From contig JAJTHZ010000067.1 in assembly GCA_021299185.1 (NCBI GenBank), positions 1 through 64,000 on the forward strand: DNA of 64,000 bases. Direction: 5' to 3'. The position numbers and the translations under genes were made by a program. Positions 48,516-58,958 of the stretch are shown here, piece by piece. The DNA is from Lysobacteraceae bacterium (GTDB taxonomy: Bacteria; Pseudomonadota; Gammaproteobacteria; Xanthomonadales; Ahniellaceae). Numbering within the stretch: position 1 is the first letter of the stretch; every line of letters starts with the position of its first letter. The notes beneath the pieces were generated by a model that worked only from the letters and a program-made list of their open reading frames with translations, was not told where the DNA came from and searched no databases.

Positions 48516-48666
48516 GCCCCGGCACTGCGGCCGGCGCCTCGCCGGGCGAATGCATCCAGCCGCCGAACGGCGCGGGCCGTCATGGCGGCCGCCGGGACCT
48601 GCCTGTTAGTCTCGCGCTCTGTATGGGGCGTAAGCGCTCGCCCGTCAGATCCTCGGGGTCTTCACG

Positions 48667-50676
48667 ATGCGTCACATCCTGCTTGCGGTCGTCGTCGGCG
48701 TAAGCCTTGCGTCGACGGTTGGCGCTGCTACGCCACCCGCGGTGCCGGAGGGCCCGTCCGCGATGCTCGCGCCGCCGTCGTCGAAGGCGCTCGACCCCGG
48801 CAAGGACCGGATCGTGGCCCGCGGCGGCGAACTCGCGATCCGCTGGAACGACGAACTGCTGCGCGACATCGGCCTGCAGCGCCGCGACGCAACGTTCGGC
48901 CGCGACACCACGATCGCGGTGCCGCTGTCGAAAGCCAGCTGGTTGGAAGCCGATGTGGTCGGTCGATCGATCCGTCCGTTCGCCTCCGGCAGCGGCGAAC
49001 TGCTCGGCGGCTTCGATTTCGCCCTGCGGAACGGCCGGTCGCTGGCCTGGCGCCACCCGCGTTTCGTGGTCCGGCCGGGCGACGCACTGCGGCTCGATTT
49101 CATCACCAGCGACGGCAGGGCGCTGTTCTACGGTGACCACCTGATGTACGGCCTTGCCGCGGACGGCAGCGCAGTCCAGCTGCGCAGCTTCGACCTGCGC
49201 ATCGCCCCGCAACTGGCCGGGCTGCTGGGCCAGCCCGAACTCGCGGGCATCGCGGTCGCCGAGATGCGTGGCCACGTGCCGGTCGCTTCGCGGGTCGAAG
49301 CGAGCGTGCCGAAGGCCTGCGGCGACCCGAACTGGCCGGGCGAGCCGGTGGCCGGCGTGCCCGGTGCGACCTACCAGGCGGACGTCTTCACGACGAGCTT
49401 CACCGCCCAGTTCTCGCGCTGCCGCAGCAACCCGGCCGGTGGCACCTGCGACGGCCCGGCCGGCGCGACCGACGGCGAGATCGTTTTCACCCCATCCTCG
49501 ACCCTGATCAACAACGTCAACCAGGGCAGCGCCGTGGCGGTGGTGCCCGGTGACCCGCTCGGCACCAGCACGGCGTTGCACACCGCCGACGTCGAGTGGG
49601 AGACCAAGTTCACCAACGCGGTGGCCGGGCCCTATCCGAGTGCCGACCAGCACCCGTATCTGATCTGGAACCTGTACCGGATCGACGCCAACGGCGCGAT
49701 CACGCAGGTCGGGCGCTCCGGCGTCAAGCATGCCTGGCGGACGATCAACGTCGGCGCAGGCTGCGAGTCCTGCAACGGCGGCCATGTCCTCGGGCGCGCC
49801 TGCAGCGACACCTATGGCACCGGCAACAACGACAACGCCAGCGATCTCGGGCCGCGCCGCGAGATCATCCCCGCCACCGGCCAGTGGGGTCGTTGCCGTT
49901 CGATCTACGACCTCAACTGCGACGGGGCGCAGAACGCCGGTGGCAACGGCAACTACGACCAGCGCATGCGGGTCAGGGAATCGGCGGTCGATGCGGCGGC
50001 CAACCCCGGCGCCACCTGGCTTTTCGAATCCTGGTACATCGTGCGCGACGACATCAACATCTACAACACGATGGCGACGCTCCCGTTCCAGGCCGCCTGG
50101 ACGGGTTCCGTGTGGCAGGTCACCAACGGCACGCCTTACCGGCTCGGCTCGGCGGTCAGCCGCTGGGTCGCGTCCGCGCCGTCCGGGTCGGTCGCCCGGC
50201 TGGTCGAACTCGACGTGGCCGAGGGCCACGCGCAACTCGGACTGCGCGTCACCGATCTCGGTGGTGGCAACTTCCGCTACGAGTATGCGTTCATGAACCA
50301 CGATTTCGCGCGCGCGGCCACCAGCGGCGCGGAACCCAACCTCGAGGTCCTGCGCAACAACGGCTTCGACGGGTTCGTGCTGCCGCTGGCCCCCGGCGCC
50401 ACCGCCACCCAGGTCGTGGTCGCCGACGGCGACAGCGATCCGGCCAACGACTGGATCGTCACCCAGTCCAATGGTGCGCTGGCGGTCCGCGCACCGCAGG
50501 ACTCGGCCAGCCTCAACTGGGGTTCGATGTTGCGCATCGGCTTCGCCGCCGCCATCGCGCCGGTCGAAACGGTCGCCACGCTGGAGGTCACGGAACCGGG
50601 CACTCCCGCCAGCCACGGCGTCGCCACCCTCGGCCCGGGCGTGACGGACGGGGTGTTCCAGGACAGCTTCGAGTAA
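48667..50676 (+). CDS. Exported protein A of a cytochrome-linked gene triad
   Basis: 669 residues, ATG at 48667; signal peptide MRHILLAVVVGVSLASTVGA. All-beta, Cys-containing protein with a conserved core LYRIDANGAITQVGRSGVKHAW, CESCNGGHVLGRACSDTYG, DLGPRREIIPATGQWGRC, LNCDGAQNAGGNGNYDQRM, and ends in VFQDSFE. It is paralogous to the protein encoded at 52568-54517. The core resembles an unnamed family of exported proteins that I recall from planctomycetes and myxobacteria; no activity is assigned. The calcium-loop-like DLNCDG segment may bind metal. It lies 14 bp before the pentaheme cytochrome gene, so it is co-transcribed with it. The 151-bp gap after clpA must hold the promoter. Confidence 0.75.
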   Translation: MRHILLAVVVGVSLASTVGAATPPAVPEGPSAMLAPPSSKALDPGKDRIVARGGELAIRWNDELLRDIGLQRRDATFGRDTTIAVPLSKASWLEADVVGRSIRPFASGSGELLGGFDFALRNGRSLAWRHPRFVVRPGDALRLDFITSDGRALFYGDHLMYGLAADGSAVQLRSFDLRIAPQLAGLLGQPELAGIAVAEMRGHVPVASRVEASVPKACGDPNWPGEPVAGVPGATYQADVFTTSFTAQFSRCRSNPAGGTCDGPAGATDGEIVFTPSSTLINNVNQGSAVAVVPGDPLGTSTALHTADVEWETKFTNAVAGPYPSADQHPYLIWNLYRIDANGAITQVGRSGVKHAWRTINVGAGCESCNGGHVLGRACSDTYGTGNNDNASDLGPRREIIPATGQWGRCRSIYDLNCDGAQNAGGNGNYDQRMRVRESAVDAAANPGATWLFESWYIVRDDINIYNTMATLPFQAAWTGSVWQVTNGTPYRLGSAVSRWVASAPSGSVARLVELDVAEGHAQLGLRVTDLGGGNFRYEYAFMNHDFARAATSGAEPNLEVLRNNGFDGFVLPLAPGATATQVVVADGDSDPANDWIVTQSNGALAVRAPQDSASLNWGSMLRIGFAAAIAPVETVATLEVTEPGTPASHGVATLGPGVTDGVFQDSFE

Positions 50677-50690
50677 GGACCGGGCTGCCC

Positions 50691-52571
50691 ATGATGCAGG
50701 GCAGGGATTTCAGCATCGGCTTGCTGTGCCGCGCCGCGCTCCTCGCGGTGCTCGCGCTCGCGTCCCAGGCCGCTGCGGGTGGGGCACCGATCGACTTCAC
50801 GCCGCACGGCACGCAGCCCGGCCTGCAGTTCGAGCACGAAGCCTCGAACAACTGCCTGAACTGCCATGGCGGCTTCAACGCCACCGAGCGTCGCTACATG
50901 CCGTGGAACACCTGGGCCGGGACCATGAAGGCGAATGCGGCGCGCGACCCGCTGTTCTGGGCCGCACTGGACGTGGCCAACCGGGACGCCCCCGGCGTCG
51001 GCGATTTCTGCCTGCGTTGCCATACGCCGTCCGCCTGGTACGGCGGGCGCGTCGCCAAGGCGGCCACCGGAGCGCCGATCGACGGCGCTGACGGCTGCAA
51101 GATGCAGGGCGACGCCGACGACCAGGACGAACTGGGCAACGATTTCGACGGCATCGGTTGCCACTTCTGCCATCGACTGCGCGAGACGGGACCCAACGGA
51201 GAGGTCGCGCGCAAGCACAACGGCAACCTTTGGGTCGACGACCAGAACTGCGACAACGACGGCGACGGTCAACCGGACAGCTTCGGCCCGTGTCGCATCG
51301 GGCCCTACAAGTATCCGGAACCCGGAATCGATGCCGCGCCCCACCCGGCGGCATTTTCGACCTGGGTCAAGCGCAGCGAGATGTGCGCGGCCTGCCACGA
51401 CATTTCGACGCCGGTGACCAGCGTCGGGCCGCTGAAGACGCTGATCCTGCCCGACGGGACCGACTCGCAACTGCCTTTCCCGATCGAACGCACGTACTCG
51501 GAGTGGCGCGCAAGCGCGTTCGCCGACCGGATCTTCGCCGACGGGATGGCGCTCGACGAACCGCGCGGGGACACCGCGCGCTGGGGCGAGACCTGCCAGG
51601 CCTGCCACATGCCGCAGACGCCCGAGCCACAGGCGCGCTCGTGCCAGCAGAACATGGCTGGCTCCCGCGCCGGCAACCTGGGCATCCACGAGTTCGCCGG
51701 CGCCAACGCCTGGATGCCCGGCGTGATCTCCGGGCTCTACGGGGCCAACCTGGGCAGCGGCCGCCAACAGGCGTTCGCCCAGGCAGCGGCCGCCGCCACC
51801 GCGATGCTCCAGCGCAGCGCCAGCCTCGACCTGTCGTTGTCGCCGCTGGCAGCGGCGCCCGGCAGCTTGCGCGCATCCGTTCGACTGACCAATCTCGCCG
51901 GGCACAAGATCCCGTCCGGATACAGCGAGGGACGCCGCATGTGGCTGGAACTCGAGGCGCGCGATGCGGCAGGCAACGTGTTCTGGCGCAGCAATCCTTA
52001 TGATGCCGCCACCGGCAACCTCACCATCGATCGCGACGACGCGGTCTACGAGGTCAAGCAGGGGACCTGGAACGCTTCCGCGACGCCACCGGCGTGCGAG
52101 ACCAACGACGCCCAGGGCCGCCCGGCGTTTCACTTCGTGCTGAACAACTGCATTGCCAAGGACAACCGGGTCCCGCCGCGCGGCTTCGCCGGTGGCAACG
52201 ACCTCGAACTGCGACCGATCCCGGTCGGACGCTATCCACCGGCAGCCCCCGGGGCCAGCGCTCTCGCGAACTGGGACGATCGCACCTGGGACATCGCGGT
52301 GCCCGCCGGCACCAGCCTGCCGGTGACGGTCCAGGTCCGCCTGCGGCACCAGGTGGCGACGCGCGAGTACGTCGAGTTCCTGCGCAACCAGGCGGTCGAG
52401 CGCGCCGTGCCGAGCGAGAACATGATGTGCGCGGACGATCGCGCCCCCCTGGCGACCGGTCCGCGCACGCAGACGCGCGGCCAGTTCGCCTACGACCAGT
52501 GGGTCGCCTCGGGTCGCTCGCCGCCCGTGACCATGGCCACGACCCAGTCTGCGAGCGGGCCGGGCCAGTGA
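50691..52571 (+). CDS. Exported pentaheme c-type cytochrome with Ca-binding loop
   Basis: 626 residues, ATG at 50691 (a second ATG follows directly). Signal peptide ending LALASQAAAG. Five heme-binding CxxCH motifs: CLNCH 55-59, CLRCH 107-111, CHFCH 157-161, CAACH 232-236, CQACH 302-306. A thrombospondin/EF-hand-like loop DNDGDGQPD (188-196) lies between hemes 3 and 4. After residue 370 there is a heme-free beta domain opening NLAGHKIPSGYSEGRRMWLEL, a block found in several multiheme cytochromes of uncertain function. It should act in the periplasm or at the cell surface as an electron carrier or oxidoreductase. The stop overlaps the next gene start (GTGA), so the triad is translationally linked. 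Confidence 0.85.
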   Translation: MMQGRDFSIGLLCRAALLAVLALASQAAAGGAPIDFTPHGTQPGLQFEHEASNNCLNCHGGFNATERRYMPWNTWAGTMKANAARDPLFWAALDVANRDAPGVGDFCLRCHTPSAWYGGRVAKAATGAPIDGADGCKMQGDADDQDELGNDFDGIGCHFCHRLRETGPNGEVARKHNGNLWVDDQNCDNDGDGQPDSFGPCRIGPYKYPEPGIDAAPHPAAFSTWVKRSEMCAACHDISTPVTSVGPLKTLILPDGTDSQLPFPIERTYSEWRASAFADRIFADGMALDEPRGDTARWGETCQACHMPQTPEPQARSCQQNMAGSRAGNLGIHEFAGANAWMPGVISGLYGANLGSGRQQAFAQAAAAATAMLQRSASLDLSLSPLAAAPGSLRASVRLTNLAGHKIPSGYSEGRRMWLELEARDAAGNVFWRSNPYDAATGNLTIDRDDAVYEVKQGTWNASATPPACETNDAQGRPAFHFVLNNCIAKDNRVPPRGFAGGNDLELRPIPVGRYPPAAPGASALANWDDRTWDIAVPAGTSLPVTVQVRLRHQVATREYVEFLRNQAVERAVPSENMMCADDRAPLATGPRTQTRGQFAYDQWVASGRSPPVTMATTQSASGPGQ

Positions 52572-54517
52572 GCGTCCGGCGTGCAGCGGCGGCGCTCGCG
52601 CTGGTCCTGGGCGCCGCCAGCGGCGCCGCGGTCGCAGCCTCCGCGGCCTGGAACCCGGCGCCGGTGCCCGGCGAAAGGGCATGGTCGGCGCAGGGTGGCG
52701 AACTGCGCCTGCGCATCAACCACGACTTGCTGCGCCAGTACGGCGCGCGTGTCGATCCGCATCCCGCGCAGGACATGCACGGCGCGGCGGCCTACGGGCT
52801 GCGCGACGACACGCTGGCATTCAGCGCAGCCTGGGGCAACATCCGTGGCTTCGGAGCGGGCGCGCTCACCACCCGCGCTGGCTTCGTCGCGCGGCGCGGC
52901 GCGCACCGCATCGACGTGCCCTGGCTCTCGGTGCAGGCCGGGGGTTCGGACCCGCCGGCCCTGGCGCTGCGGGATGCGCGGGGACGCACCTGGTTCGTCG
53001 TCGAGCGGATGATGTACCGGCTCGACGAATCCGAAGGCCGTCTGCGGATGCCGACCGCCGACCTGCGCGCGGGCCCGGCGCTCGCCGCGTTCCTCGGCGA
53101 CCCGGACGCGGCGGGGCTGGTGTTCGGCGGCCTCGCGCTGGACAGCGGCCTCGCGCCGGCGGGCCCGGCGCCCGATCAGCCGAAGACCTGCGCCGTGCCC
53201 CAGTGGCATGGCACCGGCGGCCGCCTGACCGATGTGTTGCTGGTCTCGCTGACCGTGCAGCAGCTGCGCTGCCGGCTGAGTACCGACCGCGTGCAACCGT
53301 TCGACCTCTGCGACGGCCCCGGCGGCACCGACGACGGCGAGGTGGTCTTCGCCCCCAGCGCGTTCCTGCGCAACAGCGACACGGATTCGACCGCCGACGT
53401 ACCGTGGTACGAGAAGTTCATGGCCGGCACCCCGCGGCCGCCCTACGGCAACGACCAGCACCCGATCCTGGTCTGGAACCTGTACCGCGCCAGCGCCGAC
53501 GGCCGCATCCGCCAGATCGGCCGTTCCGGCGCCAAGCACGCATGGTTCAGCGCCAATCTCGGGTGCAACGACCCGACCTGCGGCACGATGGGCGGGAACA
53601 TCCTCGGCCGCGGCTGTGCCGACGAGTACAACGTGGACAGCAACGACCTCGACTACTACCTCGCCCCGCGCAGCGAGATCGTGCCGGCGCGCGGCCTGTG
53701 GGGGCGCTGCGGCTCGACCTGGGACCGCGCGCTCGCGAGCGGCGCGCCCGGCTGCGACGGCGTGCACGATCCCTGGACGCCGCCGCCGGCGGCCGAGCAG
53801 GGTTATCGCCAGCGACTGGTGACCCGGGAATCCGACCTCGAGTCGACGCCGGGCGACGGCACGCGATGGTTCTTCGAGGCGTGGTACGTCGTGCGAGACG
53901 ACGTCGATATCCTCAACACCATGGGGCGCATCGAGGTCGAGCCGCGGTGGACCGGATCCCAATGGCGCCTGCACGCCCTCGCGTCGTTCGCGAACGGGCC
54001 TGCGGTCGACGGCTGGGTGGCGCCCGGCGCGTCGCCGCAGGCGCGCAACGACACGCTGGCCACGCCCGAGGGCACGCTGCGGATCGTCGCGCGCGCTACG
54101 CCGGTCGGCGCGCGCTGGCGCTACGACTACGCGGTGATGAACCTCGACTTCGCGCGCGCGCTGACCGAAGGCGCGGAGCCGGACCTGCGGGTCGTGGACG
54201 CGCGCGGCATCGGCGCGATCTCGGTCCCGCTGCCCGCGGGCGGCGGTACGAGCGCGATCCAGGCCTTCGACGTCGACCGCGACGCGACCAACGACTGGCG
54301 CTGGGCGACCGCCGGCGGCGCGCTGCGCTTCGAGGCGCCCGACGGCGCCAACACGCTCGACTGGGGAACGCTGCACGCGTTCTCGTTCGAGTCCACCGCG
54401 CCGCCGCGCGAAGGCGTGGTCGACGTGGTGCCGGCGCGTGCGGGCAGTCCCGCGTCCTACGCCGTGCCGAGCCTGGTGCCCGGCGTGCCGCCGCTGTTCG
54501 CCGACGGCTTCGAGTGA
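52568..54517 (+). CDS. Exported protein B of the cytochrome-linked triad
   Basis: 649 residues from GTG at 52568 in the cytochrome stop. Signal peptide (LALVLGAASGAAVAASA). Paralogue of the protein at 48667-50676: shared blocks are WNLYRASADGRIRQIGRSGAKHAW, GGNILGRGCADEYN, LAPRSEIVPARGLWGRCGSTW, the FEAWYVVRDDVDILNTMG stretch, and YDYAVMNLDFARALTEGAEPDLRV. It ends in LFADGFE. Several paired Cys suggest disulphides in the periplasm or outside the cell. Role unknown; the two paralogues flanking a cytochrome imply a joint complex or a related pair of substrates. Confidence 0.75.
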   Translation: MSVRRAAAALALVLGAASGAAVAASAAWNPAPVPGERAWSAQGGELRLRINHDLLRQYGARVDPHPAQDMHGAAAYGLRDDTLAFSAAWGNIRGFGAGALTTRAGFVARRGAHRIDVPWLSVQAGGSDPPALALRDARGRTWFVVERMMYRLDESEGRLRMPTADLRAGPALAAFLGDPDAAGLVFGGLALDSGLAPAGPAPDQPKTCAVPQWHGTGGRLTDVLLVSLTVQQLRCRLSTDRVQPFDLCDGPGGTDDGEVVFAPSAFLRNSDTDSTADVPWYEKFMAGTPRPPYGNDQHPILVWNLYRASADGRIRQIGRSGAKHAWFSANLGCNDPTCGTMGGNILGRGCADEYNVDSNDLDYYLAPRSEIVPARGLWGRCGSTWDRALASGAPGCDGVHDPWTPPPAAEQGYRQRLVTRESDLESTPGDGTRWFFEAWYVVRDDVDILNTMGRIEVEPRWTGSQWRLHALASFANGPAVDGWVAPGASPQARNDTLATPEGTLRIVARATPVGARWRYDYAVMNLDFARALTEGAEPDLRVVDARGIGAISVPLPAGGGTSAIQAFDVDRDATNDWRWATAGGALRFEAPDGANTLDWGTLHAFSFESTAPPREGVVDVVPARAGSPASYAVPSLVPGVPPLFADGFE

Positions 54518-54527
54518 CCCGAAGGGG

Positions 54528-54746
54528 TTACTTCATGCGGTAGGTGATCCGACCCTTGGTCAGGTCGTAGGGCGTCATCTCCACCTTCACCTTGTCGCCG
54601 GTGAGGATGCGGATGTAGTTCTTGCGCATGCGCCCGGAGATGTGGGCGGTGATGACATGGCCATTCTCGAGCTTGACCCGGAACATGGTGTTCGGGAGGC
54701 TCTCGAGGACCGTGCCTTCCATTTCGATCTGATCGTCTTTGGACAT
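54528..54746 (-). CDS. infA: Translation initiation factor IF-1
   Basis: 72 residues, ATG at 54746, stop TAA. Standard OB-fold protein: [66 protein letters not shown]. It occupies the ribosomal A site during initiation. Encoded downstream of aat, on the same strand, 73 bp apart. It converges with the end of the triad, leaving 10 bp. Confidence 0.97.
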   Translation of the reverse strand: MSKDDQIEMEGTVLESLPNTMFRVKLENGHVITAHISGRMRKNYIRILTGDKVKVEMTPYDLTKGRITYRMK

Positions 54747-54819
54747 CGGGGCTGGCTTGGGGGTGCCAAAGCGGCGGCGGATTATTCCACGGTTGCCCCG
54801 TGGGCGAAAGTTCGGCCGC

Positions 54820-55550
54820 TCAGGCGCTTGCGAGGGCCGCCACGGGCAGTTCGCCGAACCGTGCTCCCCACGGGCCGGGCGGGTCGTGCGCGCCGACCGC
54901 GGCCGGCAGGCAGCGCAGGAACTCCGCACGCGGCAATTCCTGCGCGCCGAGCGTGGCCAGATGCTCGGACGGGACCTGGGCGTCGACCAGCGGCCACCCC
55001 CATTCGCGCAGGCGTCGCGCCAGGCCGAACAGCGCGGCCTTGGAGCCGCCGCTGCGCGCGCTGTACATCGATTCGGCGAAGAACATCCGCCCCACGGCGA
55101 CGCCATACAGCCCGCCGACGCGCTCCTCGCCGTCGTAGGCCTCGATGCTGTGCGCGTAGCCCGCGCGATGCAGGGCCACGTAGGCCTCGCGCATCTCGCG
55201 CACGATCCAGGTGCCGTGCGAGCCGGGCCGGGGCGCGGCGCAGGCGTCGATCACCGCGGGGAAGTCGCGGTCGGCCACAACCCGCCAAGTACTGCGCGCG
55301 AAGCTGCGCGCCTGGCGCCGCGGCAGGTGCATGCGGTCGGTGTGGAACACGCAGCGCGGGTCGGGCGACCACCACAGGATCGGCTCGCCCGGCCCGTACC
55401 ACGGGAAGATGCCCTGCGCGTAGGCCTTGAGCAGGCGCGGCAGCGACAGGTCGCCGCCGGCGGCGAGCAGACCGTTGGGGTGGCGCAGCGCCTCGCTGGC
55501 GGGCGGGAAGGGCGCCAGCGGCTCGTCGCCGAGCCAGGGCAGGCGAAGGG

Positions 55551-55554
<4 letters not shown>
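54820..55554 (-). CDS. aat: Leucyl/phenylalanyl-tRNA-protein transferase
   Basis: 244 residues from GTG at 55554, which overlaps the upstream gene's stop (GTGA). L/F-transferase motifs: [73 protein letters not shown] and [23 protein letters not shown]. It adds Leu or Phe to proteins with N-terminal Arg or Lys, creating degrons read by ClpS. ClpS and ClpA are encoded 6-9 kb away on the plus strand. Upstream of infA. Confidence 0.95.
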
Positions 55555-57757
<2,203 letters not shown>

Positions 57758-57766
57758 TCACCACCA

Positions 57767-57824
57767 CGGCGCGCCGACCACGGCGCCGACCAAGCCACGC
57801 GCCGCGCGAGCGGCGTTTTCTTTT
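57767..57824 (+). terminator. Intrinsic terminator with competing pairing segment in the ald leader
   Basis: The stem CGCCGC/GCGGCG (57800-57805, 57810-57815) with a GCGA tetraloop is followed directly by TTTTCTTTT (57816-57824). It stands 15 bp before the ald ATG, and no plus-strand gene ends nearby. The upstream segment CGGCGCG at 57767-57773 is complementary to 57798-57804 and would break the terminator stem if it paired. This is the layout of a transcriptional attenuator. It is inferred from sequence only; no known riboswitch was recognised. Confidence 0.55.
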
Positions 57825-57838
57825 GGGAGGGTGTATCC

Positions 57839-58906
57839 ATGCGTATCGGTGTGCCGCGCGAGACCAAGACCCTGGAGGGCCGCGTCGCCCTCGTGCCCTC
57901 TGCCTGCGCCGACCTCGTGCGCCGCGGCCACGAGGTGTGGGTGGAGGCCAGTGCCGGCATCAAGAGCGGCTTCGCCGATGCCGACTACACGCGGGTCGGC
58001 GTGAAGATCGCGCCGGACGCCGCGGCGCTTTACGAGAAGGGCGAACTCATCGTCAAGGTGAAGGAGCCGATCGCCGGCGACCTCAAGCACCTGCGCAAGG
58101 ACCATCTGCTGTTCTGCTACCTGCACCTCGCGCCGGAGCCGGAACTGACGCGCAAGCTGCTCGACATCGGCCTGACCGGCGTCGCCTTCGAAACGGTGGA
58201 ACTGGACAACGGCGATCTGCCGCTGCTGGCCCCGATGTCGATCATCGCCGGCCGCATCGCGGTGCAGATCGGCACCCATCTGCTGCACCAGCCCGCCGGC
58301 GGCAAGGGCAAGCTGCTCGGCGGCCTGCCGTCGACCGAGCGCGGCAAGGTGGTGGTGCTGGGCGCCGGCGCGGCCGGCGGCAACTCGGCCCAGCTCGCCG
58401 CCGCCGGCGGCGCCAACGTGGTGGTGTTCGAGAAGCGCCAGGACCGCATGGCGCAGATGATGGCGCTGGGCTCGAACGTGACCACGCTGTACCCGTACGA
58501 GGAAGCCGTGGCGCGCGAACTGCGCGACGCCGACCTCGTGATCGGCGCGGTGCTGGTCACCGGCGCCAAGGCCCCGCACGTGATCAGCGCGGAGATGGTC
58601 AAAGGTATGGAGCCGGGCTCGGTGATCGTCGACATCTCGGTCGACCAGGGCGGCTGCGTCGAAACCACGCGCCCGACGACCTATGCCAACCCGACCTATG
58701 TCGAGCATGGCGTCACCCACTTCGCGGTGACCAACATGCCGGGCGCGGTGCCGCAGACCTCCTCGCACGCGATCTGCGCGGCGATCCTGCCCTTCGTGCA
58801 GAAGCTGGCGGCCGGCAACTGGCGTGAGAACAAGCCCCTGCTGCGCGGCATCAACGTCGAGGGTGGCCAGCTCGTGCATCCGGCCCTGCAGGGCATGCTG
58901 GGCTGA
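57839..58906 (+). CDS. ald: Alanine dehydrogenase
   Basis: 355 residues, ATG at 57839 after GGGAGG. Alanine-dehydrogenase features: RIGVPRETKTLEGRVALVP, ELIVKVKEPIAGDL (substrate Lys), LLFCYLHLAPEPELT (catalytic His), nucleotide motif VVVLGAGAAGGNSAQLAAAGGANV, and SVIVDISVDQGGCVETTRPTTY. It reversibly deaminates L-alanine to pyruvate with NAD. Transcription probably starts in the 186-bp gap with trxB and passes the attenuator-like terminator. Followed by ftsK after 52 bp. Confidence 0.95.
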   Translation: MRIGVPRETKTLEGRVALVPSACADLVRRGHEVWVEASAGIKSGFADADYTRVGVKIAPDAAALYEKGELIVKVKEPIAGDLKHLRKDHLLFCYLHLAPEPELTRKLLDIGLTGVAFETVELDNGDLPLLAPMSIIAGRIAVQIGTHLLHQPAGGKGKLLGGLPSTERGKVVVLGAGAAGGNSAQLAAAGGANVVVFEKRQDRMAQMMALGSNVTTLYPYEEAVARELRDADLVIGAVLVTGAKAPHVISAEMVKGMEPGSVIVDISVDQGGCVETTRPTTYANPTYVEHGVTHFAVTNMPGAVPQTSSHAICAAILPFVQKLAAGNWRENKPLLRGINVEGGQLVHPALQGMLG

Positions 58907-58958
58907 TATCGCAACAGGATCATTGCGTTACGACGCACACTGAAGGTAAGTTCTCCTG

